A DNA stretch of 64,000 bases from Sphaerisporangium flaviroseum (GCF_039537005.1 NZ_BAAAZR010000002.1:186001-250000); one strand, 5' to 3'. Counted from the stretch's first letter, positions 52,375 through 61,708 are shown. Translations and numbers: made by a program. The notes: generated from the sequence alone by a model not told the origin.

Positions 52375-53193
52375 ATGAATGAACTAACGAGGTGGATAGC
52401 TCTTGACGGTGCCGTGAACGTGCGAGATCTTGGCGGTCTTCCCACGGTCGACGGCGAGACGACCAGATTCGGGCGCGTGCTGCGGTCCGACAACCTCCAG
52501 GGCCTGACGGACGCCGACGTGGAACGGCTCGTCGGCGAGATCAAACTGCGCGACGTGATCGACCTGCGTTCCAACGCCGAAGTCGCCCTCGAAGGCCCCG
52601 GCCCGCTGACCCGGGTGCCGGAGGTCGGCATCCATCACCTGACCCTGTTCGCCGAGGGCGGCCGGTACACCGATGTCGAGGCCGACACCGGCGACGTCGG
52701 GAACACGCGGATCGAAGGCGACCGGGTGCTGCCCTGGCAGGGCAGGCGCGAGAACGATCTCGCCGAGGTCAGGGTCCTGGGCTTCTACTACGCCTACCTT
52801 CGTGACCGCCCCGACTCCATCCTCGCCGCCCTGCGGGTCCTCGCGCAGGGCGAGGGCGCGGCGATCGTCCACTGCGCGGCCGGAAAGGACCGGACCGGAG
52901 TGGTCTCCGCGCTGGCCCTCTCGGTGGCCGGGGTGACCCGCGAGGCCATCGTGGCCGACTACGTGGCGACGGGCGACCGTTTGGAGGCGATCCTCGGGCG
53001 GTTGCGCCGCAGCGACACCTACCGTGCCGACATGGACTCACGACCGGCCGAGAGCCACATGCCGCGCCCGGAGTTCATGGAGAACTTCCTGCGGGTGCTG
53101 GACTACAGGCACCAGGGCCCGCTCGGCTGGCTCGGCGAGCACGGCTGGACGGACGAGGACGCCACGGCCCTGCGCTCCCGCCTGCTCGACTGA
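52375..53193 (+). CDS. Tyrosine-protein phosphatase (PtpB/DSP-like)
   Basis: 272 residues. Phosphatase loop HCAAGKDRTG with nucleophile Cys167 and Arg173 (CX5R). The N-terminal NVRDLGGLPTVDG and RVLRSDNL motifs are characteristic of the Y_phosphatase3 family, which includes mycobacterial PtpB and triple-specificity phosphatases. The Lys-Asp following the Ala-Gly is the lipid-phosphatase-like variant. ATG at 52375 gives the expected N-terminus; the frame is open for 31 further codons upstream. Confidence 0.9.
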   Translation: MNELTRWIALDGAVNVRDLGGLPTVDGETTRFGRVLRSDNLQGLTDADVERLVGEIKLRDVIDLRSNAEVALEGPGPLTRVPEVGIHHLTLFAEGGRYTDVEADTGDVGNTRIEGDRVLPWQGRRENDLAEVRVLGFYYAYLRDRPDSILAALRVLAQGEGAAIVHCAAGKDRTGVVSALALSVAGVTREAIVADYVATGDRLEAILGRLRRSDTYRADMDSRPAESHMPRPEFMENFLRVLDYRHQGPLGWLGEHGWTDEDATALRSRLLD

Positions 53194-53202
53194 GCCAGGA
53201 CG

Positions 53203-53418
53203 GCCCACGGCGACCTGGGTGCCGCAGGCCGGTTACGCGTCCGTGGCGATCTGGGTGCCGTCGGTCGGCACCGTGTCCGTGGCGATCTGGGTGCCGTCGG
53301 TCGGCACCGTGTCCGTGGCGATCTGGGTGCCGTCGGTCGGCACCGTGTCCGTGGCGATCTGGGTGCCGTCGGTCGGCACCGTGTCCGCGGCGATCTAGGT
53401 GCCGTCGGCCGGTTCCGC
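53203..53418. repeat. 36-bp minisatellite (four near-identical plus two degenerate units)
   Basis: GTCCGTGGCGATCTGGGTGC begins units at 53239, 53275, 53311 and 53347 with exact 36-bp spacing; units at 53203 and 53383 are diverged. Because 36 is a multiple of three, the frame of the minus-strand oxidoreductase is kept: each unit reads IATDTVPTDGTQ. The oxidoreductase stop codon (53395-53397) is a CAG-to-TAG change in the last unit. Confidence 0.92.
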
Positions 53419-54450
53419 GTCCGTGGCGAGCGTGACGACGCGGCTTTCCGCCGCGGAGGTCCGGGCCGCGTGCAGCACCGCCAGGGCCTCGGCGACCTCC
53501 ATCGGGTCCACCGGCGGGGGCGCGCCGCCCGTGAGGGACGCGACCACGCCGGCGTAGAAGTCCTGGTAGGCCCCGGGCAGCGTCTCCACCGCGCGGCTGT
53601 CGCCGTCGACGCCCAGCACGCCCCAGCGCTCCGGAGGCTCGGCGCCCCATCCCGGGCCGCCCGGCCGCTCGCCGGCCCTCAGCCGGTCCTCCTGGGGGTC
53701 GAGGCCCCACTTGGTGTACGCCCCTCGCGATCCGAGCACCCGGAACCGGGGCCCGAGCTGCCCGGCGACGGCGCTCATCCACAGGTGGGACCTGGCGCCG
53801 TTCGCGTGGGCCAGCGCGATGAACGCGTCGTCGTCCGCCCCCACCCCGGCCCGCCGGACGTCGGTCTCGGCGTACACGCCGGTCACCGGGCCGAGGTAGC
53901 GCAGCGCCTGGTCGACCAGGTGGCTCCCCAGGTCGTACAGCAGGCCGCCGAGCTCGTCGGGGCCGCCGTTCTCCCGCCACCCGCCCTTGGGCACGGGCCG
54001 CCAGCGTTCGAAGCGCGACTCGAAGCGGTGGACCTCGCCCAGGTCGAGGGTGCGCAGCGTGCGGAAGTCACCATCCCACCGCCGGTTCTGGAAGACCGTG
54101 AGCATCAGGCCGCGCTCGCGCGCCAGCCGCACCAGGCCGAGGGCCTCGGCGGCGGTGGCGGCAAGGGGCTTGTCGACCACGACGGCCCGCCCCGCCGTCA
54201 GCGCCAGCGTGGCCAGCGGGACGTGGGTGCGGTTCGGCGAGGCGATGACCACGAGGTCGAGATCGCGCGCGAGCAGGTCGTCGGCCGAGGGGACGATCTG
54301 GGTCTTCGGATGGTCGCGCCCGATCCGCTCGGCGCGCCCGGGGTCGCCCGTGACGACCGCGTCGAGCCGGAGGCCGGGCGTGGCGGCGATCAGCGGCGCG
54401 TGGAAGAACTCTCCGGCCGGGCCGTATCCGACCAGGCCCACCTTGATCAT
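53395..54450 (-). CDS. Gfo/Idh/MocA-family oxidoreductase
   Basis: 351 residues. Rossmann NAD(P)-binding start MIKVGLVGYGPAGEFFHAPL; nucleotide-side motif VVIASPNRTHVPLA; VDKPLA in place of the common EKP; C-terminal alpha/beta domain with GGLLYDLGSHLVDQALRYLG, which carries the catalytic-type His. Acts on sugars or inositol-like polyols; substrate unknown. Its last residues, ATDAEPADGT, are a diverged version of the 12-residue unit encoded by the minisatellite beyond the stop; without that TAG the frame would continue for 53 more codons. ATG overlaps the PAC2 stop. Confidence 0.9.
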   Translation of the reverse strand: MIKVGLVGYGPAGEFFHAPLIAATPGLRLDAVVTGDPGRAERIGRDHPKTQIVPSADDLLARDLDLVVIASPNRTHVPLATLALTAGRAVVVDKPLAATAAEALGLVRLARERGLMLTVFQNRRWDGDFRTLRTLDLGEVHRFESRFERWRPVPKGGWRENGGPDELGGLLYDLGSHLVDQALRYLGPVTGVYAETDVRRAGVGADDDAFIALAHANGARSHLWMSAVAGQLGPRFRVLGSRGAYTKWGLDPQEDRLRAGERPGGPGWGAEPPERWGVLGVDGDSRAVETLPGAYQDFYAGVVASLTGGAPPPVDPMEVAEALAVLHAARTSAAESRVVTLATDAEPADGT

Positions 54451-55352
54451 GAATCGCTCTCGTCGCGCTCGGCGAGGAAGCGTTCGAACTGCGCGGCCAG
54501 CTCGTCCCCCGTCGGCATGGGCGCGGACTCGGCCATGAGGTTCTCCCGCTCCGAGCCGGCGGTGAACGCGTCGTACTGCTGCTCCAGGCCCTGGATGGCG
54601 GTGGAAAGCTCGGCCGAGGCGACGATCTGCTCCTCGATCTCGGCCGTGGTCTTCTCCGCCGCGTCCCGCAGGTCCTCCAGGGGGAACATCAGGCCGGTGC
54701 TGCGCGTCACGGCCTCAAGGGCCGTCACCGCCGCGCGGGGGTACTCCGCCTGGGCGAGGTAGTGGGGGACGTGCACGGCGTAGCCCAGCGCGTCGTGTCC
54801 CCTGGCCCCGAGCCGCAGCTCGATCAGGGCGGCGGCGCTGCCCGGCACCTGGATCCTGCCGAACGGGCTGCCGGGACCGGCGATGAGGTCGCGCCTGGTG
54901 CCGTGCGCGGTCACCCCGAGCGGGCGGGTGTGCGGGGCGGCCATGGGGATGCCGTGCACGGTGACCAGCTTGCCGACGTTCAGCCGGGTGGCCAGGGCGC
55001 CGATCGCCTCGGTGAACAGCTCCCACTCCCGATCGGGCTCCGGCCCGCTCATCAGCAGGAACTGCGTGCCCCCTGCGTCCTGGGCCAGGTGGACGGCGAG
55101 CTCGGGGGCCTCGCAGTCGACCCAGCGGTCGGTGTCGAAGGTCATCAGTGGCCGCCGGGAGCGGTAGTCCAGGAGCCGGTCGACGTCGAACGTCGCCACG
55201 ACCCGGTGCTCCAGTTCGGCGAGCAGGTGGCCGATGGCGAGCCGTCCGGCTCCTCCCGCGTCCACGAAACCCTCAAAGTGGTAGAGCAGCACCGGATCGG
55301 TCAGCTCAGGCACATCACCGCTGAGCCGGTAAAGATCCGTCGGGTCGAACAC
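54447..55352 (-). CDS. PAC2-family protein
   Basis: 301 residues. Fold related to proteasome assembly chaperone 2: LLYHFEGFVDAGGAGRLAIG, DYRSRRPLMTFD, LLMSGPEPDREWELF and GIPMAAPHTRPLGVTAHG are typical of the actinobacterial branch. Function is not established; actinobacteria with proteasomes encode these as possible ATP-grasp or assembly factors. GTG start; the gene is followed with a 4-nt overlap by the oxidoreductase. Confidence 0.85.
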   Translation of the reverse strand: MFDPTDLYRLSGDVPELTDPVLLYHFEGFVDAGGAGRLAIGHLLAELEHRVVATFDVDRLLDYRSRRPLMTFDTDRWVDCEAPELAVHLAQDAGGTQFLLMSGPEPDREWELFTEAIGALATRLNVGKLVTVHGIPMAAPHTRPLGVTAHGTRRDLIAGPGSPFGRIQVPGSAAALIELRLGARGHDALGYAVHVPHYLAQAEYPRAAVTALEAVTRSTGLMFPLEDLRDAAEKTTAEIEEQIVASAELSTAIQGLEQQYDAFTAGSERENLMAESAPMPTGDELAAQFERFLAERDESDS

Positions 55353-55393
55353 CTTGGGTCCCAGCCTTTCTTTCGTCTCTCAAGAGAGAACCT

Positions 55394-55684
55394 ATGGGAT
55401 GTCCTGGGGATTCCGCTGGGCGAGTCGAGCGCCGCCCACGGTTCGGTATGGGGACCGAGGAGACCGTCGCGGCGCCGCTCTCGCGGAGGGCCGATTCCGG
55501 GCGTGCGAACGACCGCGGGCAGACCCCCCTCGCGGTGGCGGTGTTCGGGAAGCAGCCCGAGGTCGTGCGGGCACTGCTCGACGCCGGGGCCGATCCGGCG
55601 GAGGGCGCGCCGTCCGCGATCGATACTGCTCAGATGTTCGGACATGCCGAATTCCTCATATGGGTCGGTCATATAGGGAAATAG
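55394..55684 (+). CDS. Ankyrin-repeat protein, short or truncated
   Basis: 96 residues. The C-terminal half contains one clear ankyrin repeat (NDRGQTPLAVAVFGKQPEVV, then RALLDAGADPAEGAP) and a partial one (SAIDTAQMFGHAEFL). The N-terminal 35 residues lack the expected preceding repeat, so this may be a degraded copy. The start is uncertain: ATG at 55394 has AGAGAG upstream; ATG at 55448 is an alternative. Confidence 0.5.
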   Translation: MGCPGDSAGRVERRPRFGMGTEETVAAPLSRRADSGRANDRGQTPLAVAVFGKQPEVVRALLDAGADPAEGAPSAIDTAQMFGHAEFLIWVGHIGK

Positions 55685-55746
55685 CACCCCAGATCCGGGT
55701 GTGTCGCGGAGTAGTTACGGGGAGTTTTTGTTGCCATGATGTGGAG

Positions 55747-56748
55747 ATGGCTGATTTAGCGCCTTCCAGGCTTCGTCTACCCCCTTTGTCGTGTCCGTTC
55801 CCCAGCCTGATCAGCCCGTACGCCGACCAGGTGAACCAGGAGACCTTCTCCTGGTTGGTGGCGAGTGGCATGATCGACGATCCGGTCGAGCTGGCCCGCT
55901 ACCGTGAGGCCAATTACGGTCGGCTCGGAGCCCGCACCTATCCCTACGCCGACCACGACATGCTCCGCCTGGTGACCGACTGGTGTGTATGGCTGTTCGC
56001 CTTCGACGACGCCTTCTGCGAGTCGGACCGGCGTGCCGCCGAGATCGCCCGCGCCCTGCCGCAGTTGCTCACCGTCCTCGACGACGTGGACGACCTCGCC
56101 GGCGTGCGGGTGGAGAACCCGTTCGCCCGCGCGATGCTCGACATCAAGGGCCGCGTCATCGCGTCCGCGAACGCCGACCAGCTCGACCGATGGCGCTCGG
56201 TCACCAAGGACTACCTGTTCGCGCAGGTTTGGGAGGCGGCCAACCGCGAGGACGCCGTCGTGCCGACATACGGCGACTACATCTTCATGCGGCGCAGGAC
56301 CGGGGCCATGCTCACGGTGTTCGCGCTGATCGACCTGGCCACCGGACATCCCCTGACCCCTGACGACTGGCGCCACCCCGACGTGCGGGCGATCACCGAG
56401 AGCGCCAACGACGTGGTGGTCTGGGACAACGACCTGCTGTCGTACGCGAAGGAGCGGCACGGGGTCAACTCGCGCAACAACCTCGTGAGCGTGCTGGCCA
56501 GGCACCGGCACCGGTCGATCCAGCACGCGATGAACCACATCGGCAGGATGCGCGACGAGGCGATCCTGCGGATGCTCGTGCTGCGCTCGGAGCTGGAGAG
56601 CCTGCGGTCCGAAGCCGTCACGGGCTACGTGCGGGGCCTGGAGCACTGGATCAGCGGGAGCATCGACTACTCCCTCACCAGCACGAGGTACACCCGGGCC
56701 TGGCAGGGCACCTCGGCTCCGCGCGTGATCCGCCACGAGAGACACTGA
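55747..56748 (+). CDS. Class I terpene synthase
   Basis: 333 residues, the usual size for bacterial mono- or sesquiterpene cyclases. Metal-binding motifs are D87-D88-AFC-E92 (DDxxxE type, as in geosmin-synthase-like enzymes) and the NSE triad N228-D229-xx-S232-xxx-E236 (NDLLSYAKE). The effector R314-Y315 near the C-terminus is present. No signal or membrane segment. No prenyltransferase, P450 or methyltransferase is adjacent, so the product is unknown. Upstream RBS is weak; ATG at 55747 was preferred, GTG at 55741 is an alternative. Confidence 0.9.
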   Translation: MADLAPSRLRLPPLSCPFPSLISPYADQVNQETFSWLVASGMIDDPVELARYREANYGRLGARTYPYADHDMLRLVTDWCVWLFAFDDAFCESDRRAAEIARALPQLLTVLDDVDDLAGVRVENPFARAMLDIKGRVIASANADQLDRWRSVTKDYLFAQVWEAANREDAVVPTYGDYIFMRRRTGAMLTVFALIDLATGHPLTPDDWRHPDVRAITESANDVVVWDNDLLSYAKERHGVNSRNNLVSVLARHRHRSIQHAMNHIGRMRDEAILRMLVLRSELESLRSEAVTGYVRGLEHWISGSIDYSLTSTRYTRAWQGTSAPRVIRHERH

Positions 56749-56763
56749 GCCGGGGCCGGCCGC

Positions 56764-58890
56764 TCAACCGGCCGGCTGTGCCACGGGCGGATCACCCGGG
56801 TCGATCTCGCCCATGGTGAAGCTGACGGCCTCCTCGAAGTTCATCGTGGTGCCCTGCTGGTAGGCGGCCATGTAGGCCTCCTCGCCCAGCGACCGCTTGC
56901 ATTCCTTGACGCACTGCTCGTGCTCGGTGCTGAAGAACGGGGAGCCGAACTGCGGGAGGCCGAACAGCTGCCAGTTGGCCTGCGCCGCGCCGAGGATGCG
57001 CGCCGCCCTCGTGGGGTCGCCCTGGTCGACGGCGAGCTGGGACAGGGTCTCCATCGCCAGGACGGCGCCCAGCACGTCGTGGAAGTGGCGCTTGATCCGC
57101 AGGGACTCCTGCGCGCTCATCACGGCGTCCGTCGTGCGCCCGGTCATCCGCTCGATCGCCGACGTGGCCCAGACGGCGTACGAGCGCAGCCACAGCTCCC
57201 CGCGCTCGGCGCACAGCTGGCGGCAGTCGCGAAGCAGCGATTCGGCCTCGGTGAGCTCGTTCTGCTGGGTGAGCACGACCGCGAGCTCGACGATCGCGGG
57301 AAGCAGGCCGGGGTTGAGCTCGCGCCCGCTGCGGTGGAACTCGATCGCGACTCCGAGCAGAGCGGTCGCCTTGTGCAGGTCGCCCTGCAGGAAGGCGGCG
57401 GTGCCCTGCATCTTCGTCGCCAGGATCACCGCGATCGAGTCGCCCACGCGCACCGCGTCGGTGGCGCACTGCTCCGCCGCGTCCAGCGCGCCCACGGTGT
57501 CCCCCTGGGCGCTGCGGACGTACGCGAGGACCCACAGCGCCTTGCAGCGTTCCTTGCTGGGCTGGGGGCAGGCGTGCAGGGCCCGCTCAAGGTACAGGCG
57601 GCCCTCTCGGGCGAACCCGCAGGCGACCCACATGAACCACAGCGAGGACAGCAGCTCCAGACCCGTGCGTGCCTCGGCGGAGTCGTTCAGGCAGTAGTCG
57701 AGCGCGGCGCGGATGTTGTCGTGCTCCTGCCGCATCCGCCCGAACCAGTAGACCTGCCGGGGCCCCGACCAGGCGTGCTCGCCCCGCTCGGCGAGCTGGA
57801 GGTAGTAGTCGCGGTGGCGGCGCCGGACCCAGTCGGTCTCGTCGAGCTTGTCGAGCCACTCCTTGCCGTAGTGGCGCAGGGTGTCGATGAGCCGATAGCG
57901 GACGCCGGCCCGTTCGTTGCTGCTCAGCAGGATCGACTTCTCCACCAGGCCGGAGACGAGCTCCATGACGTTCTCGGCCGGAAGGTCCTCGCTGGCGCAG
58001 ACATAGCGGGCCGCCTCCAGCTCGAAGTCGCCGGAGAAGATCGACAGCCGGGCCCACAGCAGCCGCTCGGCGGGCTCGCACAGCTCGTGGCTCCACCCGA
58101 TGGCCGCGCGCAGCGTCTGGTGGCGGGGCAGCGCCGTGCGGCTGGCCCCGGCGAGCAGGCTGAACCGGTCGGTCAGCAGCGTCAGGATCTGCTCCACCGA
58201 CAGCGCGCGGAGGCGGACCGAGGCGAGCTCGATCGCCAGCGGGATGCCGTCGAGCCGCCGGCACAGCTCGGAGACCGCCGCGATGTTCTCCTCGTCGACC
58301 GAGAAACCGGGGACGACGGCGGACGCGCGCTCGGCGAAGAGCTGGATCGACTCGTTGACGTACGGGCTCTCGGAGTCGTCGTCGCCGGGCACCAGCAGTG
58401 GCGCGACCGGGATGGTCTGCTCACCCGGGACGCCCATGGACTGCCTGCTCGTCGCCAGCACCCGCACCTGCGGGGCGCTGCGCAGGACCTGGTTCACAAG
58501 CTCAGCGCAGGCGCTGAGGAGATGCTCGCAGGAGTCGATGACCAGGAGAAGCCGGCGCGGGTTCAGCCACTCGGTGAGGGTGTCCGCCTCGGACCGGGCC
58601 GACTGGTCGGCGATGCCGAGCGCCGCGTTGACGGCGTGCCGCACCATGGTGGGGTCCTGCAGGCGGGACAGGTCGGCGTACCAGACCCCGTCGGGGAACT
58701 GCCCGCCGACCTGGTGCGCGATGCGCAGCGCGGTGCGGGACTTGCCCACACCGCCGATGCCCGTCACCGTGACCAGACGGGACTCCTGGAGGCGTTGCCT
58801 GATGGTGGCAAGCAGCCGTTCTCTGCCGACGAAGCTGGTCAGCTCCGCGGGGAGATTTCCCTCTCTTCGCCATCCTGCCGGCGTTGCCAT
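56764..58890 (-). CDS. STAND/AfsR-like ATPase regulator without visible DNA-binding domain
   Basis: 708 residues. Starts with LPAELTSFVGRERLLATIRQ, Walker A GIGGVGKSRTA near residue 45, Walker B LLLVIDSCEHL, LATSRQ sensor and a GIPLAIELASVRLRALSVEQ winged-helix segment, then TPR-like helices to the end. Family members usually carry a C-terminal LuxR HTH or an N-terminal BTAD/OmpR domain; here neither is seen, and the protein ends SFTMGEIDPGDPPVAQPAG. Such proteins control secondary metabolism or act as sensors. Convergent with the terpene synthase, 15 nt apart. ATG at 58890 follows AGGCGG; GTG at 58902 is an alternative. Confidence 0.82.
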   Translation of the reverse strand: MATPAGWRREGNLPAELTSFVGRERLLATIRQRLQESRLVTVTGIGGVGKSRTALRIAHQVGGQFPDGVWYADLSRLQDPTMVRHAVNAALGIADQSARSEADTLTEWLNPRRLLLVIDSCEHLLSACAELVNQVLRSAPQVRVLATSRQSMGVPGEQTIPVAPLLVPGDDDSESPYVNESIQLFAERASAVVPGFSVDEENIAAVSELCRRLDGIPLAIELASVRLRALSVEQILTLLTDRFSLLAGASRTALPRHQTLRAAIGWSHELCEPAERLLWARLSIFSGDFELEAARYVCASEDLPAENVMELVSGLVEKSILLSSNERAGVRYRLIDTLRHYGKEWLDKLDETDWVRRRHRDYYLQLAERGEHAWSGPRQVYWFGRMRQEHDNIRAALDYCLNDSAEARTGLELLSSLWFMWVACGFAREGRLYLERALHACPQPSKERCKALWVLAYVRSAQGDTVGALDAAEQCATDAVRVGDSIAVILATKMQGTAAFLQGDLHKATALLGVAIEFHRSGRELNPGLLPAIVELAVVLTQQNELTEAESLLRDCRQLCAERGELWLRSYAVWATSAIERMTGRTTDAVMSAQESLRIKRHFHDVLGAVLAMETLSQLAVDQGDPTRAARILGAAQANWQLFGLPQFGSPFFSTEHEQCVKECKRSLGEEAYMAAYQQGTTMNFEEAVSFTMGEIDPGDPPVAQPAG

Positions 58891-59111
58891 GGGCCGCCTC
58901 ACGGGGGGTCGTTCCGGCGTGCTACCTGCTCCCGCATCGTACCTGTGCGGGCCGTTAGCTGTCTTTGTGCCACGGATGTACGCCTGAGAGTGATCTGCTG
59001 AGCAGGCCGCCGCCGCGGAACCCCGCCCGGCACGCGCTCAGGCGGGGGACCGGTGAAGTCGCCGGGGCGCGGGACGATCGCCCGCCCCCGCCGGGCGCGT
59101 ACCATTGTGGC

Positions 59112-59279
59112 GTGACTGCGCGAGAGCCGGATGACCTGCGTCCGGTGGACCTCTTCGACGAGGGACTGCCGGTGCTGCCCGACCAGACCAGCGACGACAC
59201 CGACTCCGGTTGGGGCGACTGGCGCCCACCCGACGACGTGTCCCACCTTCTGGAGGAGCGCCCCCCGCACTGGGGCTGA
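59112..59279 (+). CDS. Small acidic conserved hypothetical protein
   Basis: 55 residues: MTAREPDDLRPVDLFDEGLP, then DDTDSGWGDWRPPDD and the C-terminal EERPPHWG. The D.GWG and ERPPHW pattern recurs in small actinobacterial proteins of unknown function (recalled, not searched). No membrane segment; strongly acidic. The GTG start was chosen because the conserved part begins there. Confidence 0.65.
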   Translation: MTAREPDDLRPVDLFDEGLPVLPDQTSDDTDSGWGDWRPPDDVSHLLEERPPHWG

Positions 59280-59324
59280 CCGCGATCGCGCCGGCTCGCC
59301 GCTCGTGCGCGCCGGCGCGCCGCG

Positions 59325-60614
59325 TCAGGCTCCGACGGGGTCGGCCGACGGGGTGGAGCCGTTCATCGTGAGCACGCGCTCCTGCCGCTCCGGGCCGTCC
59401 GGCACCACGATCGCGGGGAAGGTGCCGGTGTCGACGATGCCGTGCTCGTTGTAGGCGATCTCGATCAGCGCGTGTGCTCTCGGCTCAAGCTTCCACAGCG
59501 CGCGGTACTCCCGGGCGGTGGCCAGCGAGACGCCGGTCTCCCTGGCGATGTCGGCCGCGCGCGGGACGAACTTGCGGTCGATCTGCTTGTCCCAGTACGC
59601 GCGGGCGGCGCGCATCAGTGCCGCACGCTGAGCGGTGTCGACCACGGCCGGGGCGGGCTCCAGCATCTCGGCGTCCTCGTCCTCGTCGGCGATGTACGCC
59701 GCGACCGGTGAGGAGGCCACGGGAAGCGCATGAGGCCGCTGGGGCTCGGGCTCGGGAGCCCATGGGACCGGCGGTCGCAGGTCGATCAGCGCGTTCGTGT
59801 TGTACAGCGCGCCGATCTGCGACAACAGGGCTTCCTGGCGGCTGGGGTCGACCGCGAGCCCGGTGTGCTCCACGGCCTGGTCCATCATGCGGTCGAGCCT
59901 GGCGAGGGCCGCGCGCATCTTGCGGTCGGAGGCGCCGTCCTCGCGCATCGCGCGGGCCCGCTTGGCGGCGAGGGCCACCCGGGTCAGCCTGCGGTGGGCG
60001 TCCACCTCGCTGGCGGTGCGGTCGCTCACCTCGGCGAGCCCGAGCCGGACCATCGCCCGCTCGGGCGTGAGCCGCCACTTGATGCGCGAACGCCCGGTGA
60101 TGCGGTGCCGTTCGATGGCCATGCCGCGCTCCCACAGCCACGCGGCGACGAGCGGGGCGGCGAGCCGGAAGATCGCCTCGGCGGGGCTGCGGGCATCCAG
60201 GCTGGACAGGATCGCGGAGAGGCTGGTGAGCGCCCACACCGCCATGCCGTCGATGCCGGCGGAGTAGTTCTCGCGCATGTTGCGGCGGGCGCGGACGGCG
60301 CTGGTGATCACGGCCACCTCGATGAACGCGAAGAGCAGCAGCCGCAGCGGCCCGTCGAAGCCGAGCACGTCGCCGGCGAAACGCCACATGCCCTGAGCGG
60401 ACACCCCGGTGGCGATGCTGGCGGCGACGATGGTGAGGATGTCCTCGGCCGAGCGGTTCTCGGCGAACCGGCGGTAAGCGCGGGCGACGGCGCGATAGGC
60501 GGCGCGAAGCGCGAAGAACGCCAGGACCATAACCACCAGGGCGGACACGCAAATCGTGGCCGTTCCAACGGGATGGTCCGACGCGAAAGTGGTTATCTGA
60601 TCGATGGGGGGCAT
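59325..60614 (-). CDS. Membrane protein of DUF2637-like type
   Basis: 429 residues. Four membrane helices in the first 190 residues (ATICVSALVVMVLAFFALRA, ILTIVAASIATGVSAQGMWR, LRLLLFAFIEVAVITSAVRA, GMAVWALTSLSAILSSLDAR) followed by a long cytoplasmic region. Around residue 365 there is a helix-turn-helix-like stretch (KFVPRAADIARETGVSLATA). Membrane part resembles DUF2637/SpdB-like proteins linked to actinomycete plasmid spread, but no transfer genes are nearby. Function unknown. Confidence 0.65.
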   Translation of the reverse strand: MPPIDQITTFASDHPVGTATICVSALVVMVLAFFALRAAYRAVARAYRRFAENRSAEDILTIVAASIATGVSAQGMWRFAGDVLGFDGPLRLLLFAFIEVAVITSAVRARRNMRENYSAGIDGMAVWALTSLSAILSSLDARSPAEAIFRLAAPLVAAWLWERGMAIERHRITGRSRIKWRLTPERAMVRLGLAEVSDRTASEVDAHRRLTRVALAAKRARAMREDGASDRKMRAALARLDRMMDQAVEHTGLAVDPSRQEALLSQIGALYNTNALIDLRPPVPWAPEPEPQRPHALPVASSPVAAYIADEDEDAEMLEPAPAVVDTAQRAALMRAARAYWDKQIDRKFVPRAADIARETGVSLATAREYRALWKLEPRAHALIEIAYNEHGIVDTGTFPAIVVPDGPERQERVLTMNGSTPSADPVGA

Positions 60615-60822
60615 CAGTCTCTGTCCGTCATTCTCGATGTCCGACAGGATTATCCGAGGGGATCATTCCAGAACGTCGGCAGACATGCTTGCCGAAACGG
60701 ACATCCGTCTCCTGAATGTCACCATGCGCAGGGGGCCCCTGAGTGGGCCCATTCCATGGCTGGTGCCTGCGGAGGGCGTCATAAATGGATATTTCCGGAT
60801 AAATCCGCGTCGGCTGGTCGGG

Positions 60823-61686
60823 TCAAGACACCACGTCCTTGCGGCGGAAGCGGCGGAAGGCCAGGGCCATGAGGATCGCCGCGTAGGTGACCGACAGGGA
60901 TGAGCCCTTGATCATGCCGCTCCAGTCGAGCTCCGGCGAGAGCGCGTCCAGCCACGCCGTGCTCCAGAACGTCGGCAGGAACTCGCGTATCACCCCGAGC
61001 GCCTCCACCGCCTGCAGGATGTTGCTCACGATCACGAGCCCGACGGCGCCGCCGACCGCGCCGAGCGGCGAGTCGGTGCTCACCGAAAGCAGGAACGCCA
61101 GGGCGGCCACGACGAGCTGGTTCACCAGGGCGTACCCGATGACGATGCCGAACCGGGGCAGCACCGTCGAGGCCGGGATCATCTCACCGCTGCCGGGCAG
61201 GTGGATGTCGTTCCAGCCGAAGGCGACGGTGCCGGCGAGCAACGCCATCAACGGCAGCGAGATCACCGCCGCCGCCGAGTAGCCGAGCGCCACGACCAGC
61301 TTCTGACGCAGCAGCCGGTCGCGGGGCACCGGGGCCGCCAGAAGGTAGCGCAGCGACGCCCAGCTCGCCTCGCTCGCCACGGTGTCCCCGCAGAACAGCG
61401 CCACGGCCACCACCAGCAGCAGCGTGGCCGACACCGAGAGCACGAAGGCGGCGAAGTTGAGGCCGCCCTGGGTGGCCAGGTCGGACAGCCGCAGGGAGTT
61501 CTGCTGGCCCGGGCCCGGGCCCAGGGAGAACGCCACCACCAGGATCCACGGCAGCGCCAGCAGCACGCCGAACATCACCAGCGTGCGGCGACGCTTGAAC
61601 TGCCGCACGATCTCCACACGCAGCGGCAGGGTACGTCCGGGCGCGTAGGCCTTGCTGCCGGCCGTGCGGTCGGTCATCGCGTTCAT
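60823..61686 (-). CDS. ABC-2 type transporter permease
   Basis: 287 residues with six predicted membrane helices (LVMFGVLLALPWILVVAFSL at the N-terminus). The SEASWASLRYLLAAPVPRDR segment is typical of ABC-2 permeases. It is 22 nt downstream of the fused hydrolase-ATPase gene and should form the exporter with it. ATG at 61686 has AAGGTGG 5 nt upstream; the frame continues to a GTG 9 nt earlier. Confidence 0.88.
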   Translation of the reverse strand: MNAMTDRTAGSKAYAPGRTLPLRVEIVRQFKRRRTLVMFGVLLALPWILVVAFSLGPGPGQQNSLRLSDLATQGGLNFAAFVLSVSATLLLVVAVALFCGDTVASEASWASLRYLLAAPVPRDRLLRQKLVVALGYSAAAVISLPLMALLAGTVAFGWNDIHLPGSGEMIPASTVLPRFGIVIGYALVNQLVVAALAFLLSVSTDSPLGAVGGAVGLVIVSNILQAVEALGVIREFLPTFWSTAWLDALSPELDWSGMIKGSSLSVTYAAILMALAFRRFRRKDVVS

Positions 61687-61708
61687 CGCGTCCACCTTGG
61701 TGCCGCGC

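Noticed and set aside
53203..53418. CRISPR-like array of 36-bp repeats
   Set aside because: Units are directly contiguous with no spacers, and the period matches a coding tandem repeat.
59325..60614. Evidence for an integrated conjugative element around the DUF2637-like gene
   Set aside because: No integrase, replication, TraB or attachment-site duplication was seen nearby.
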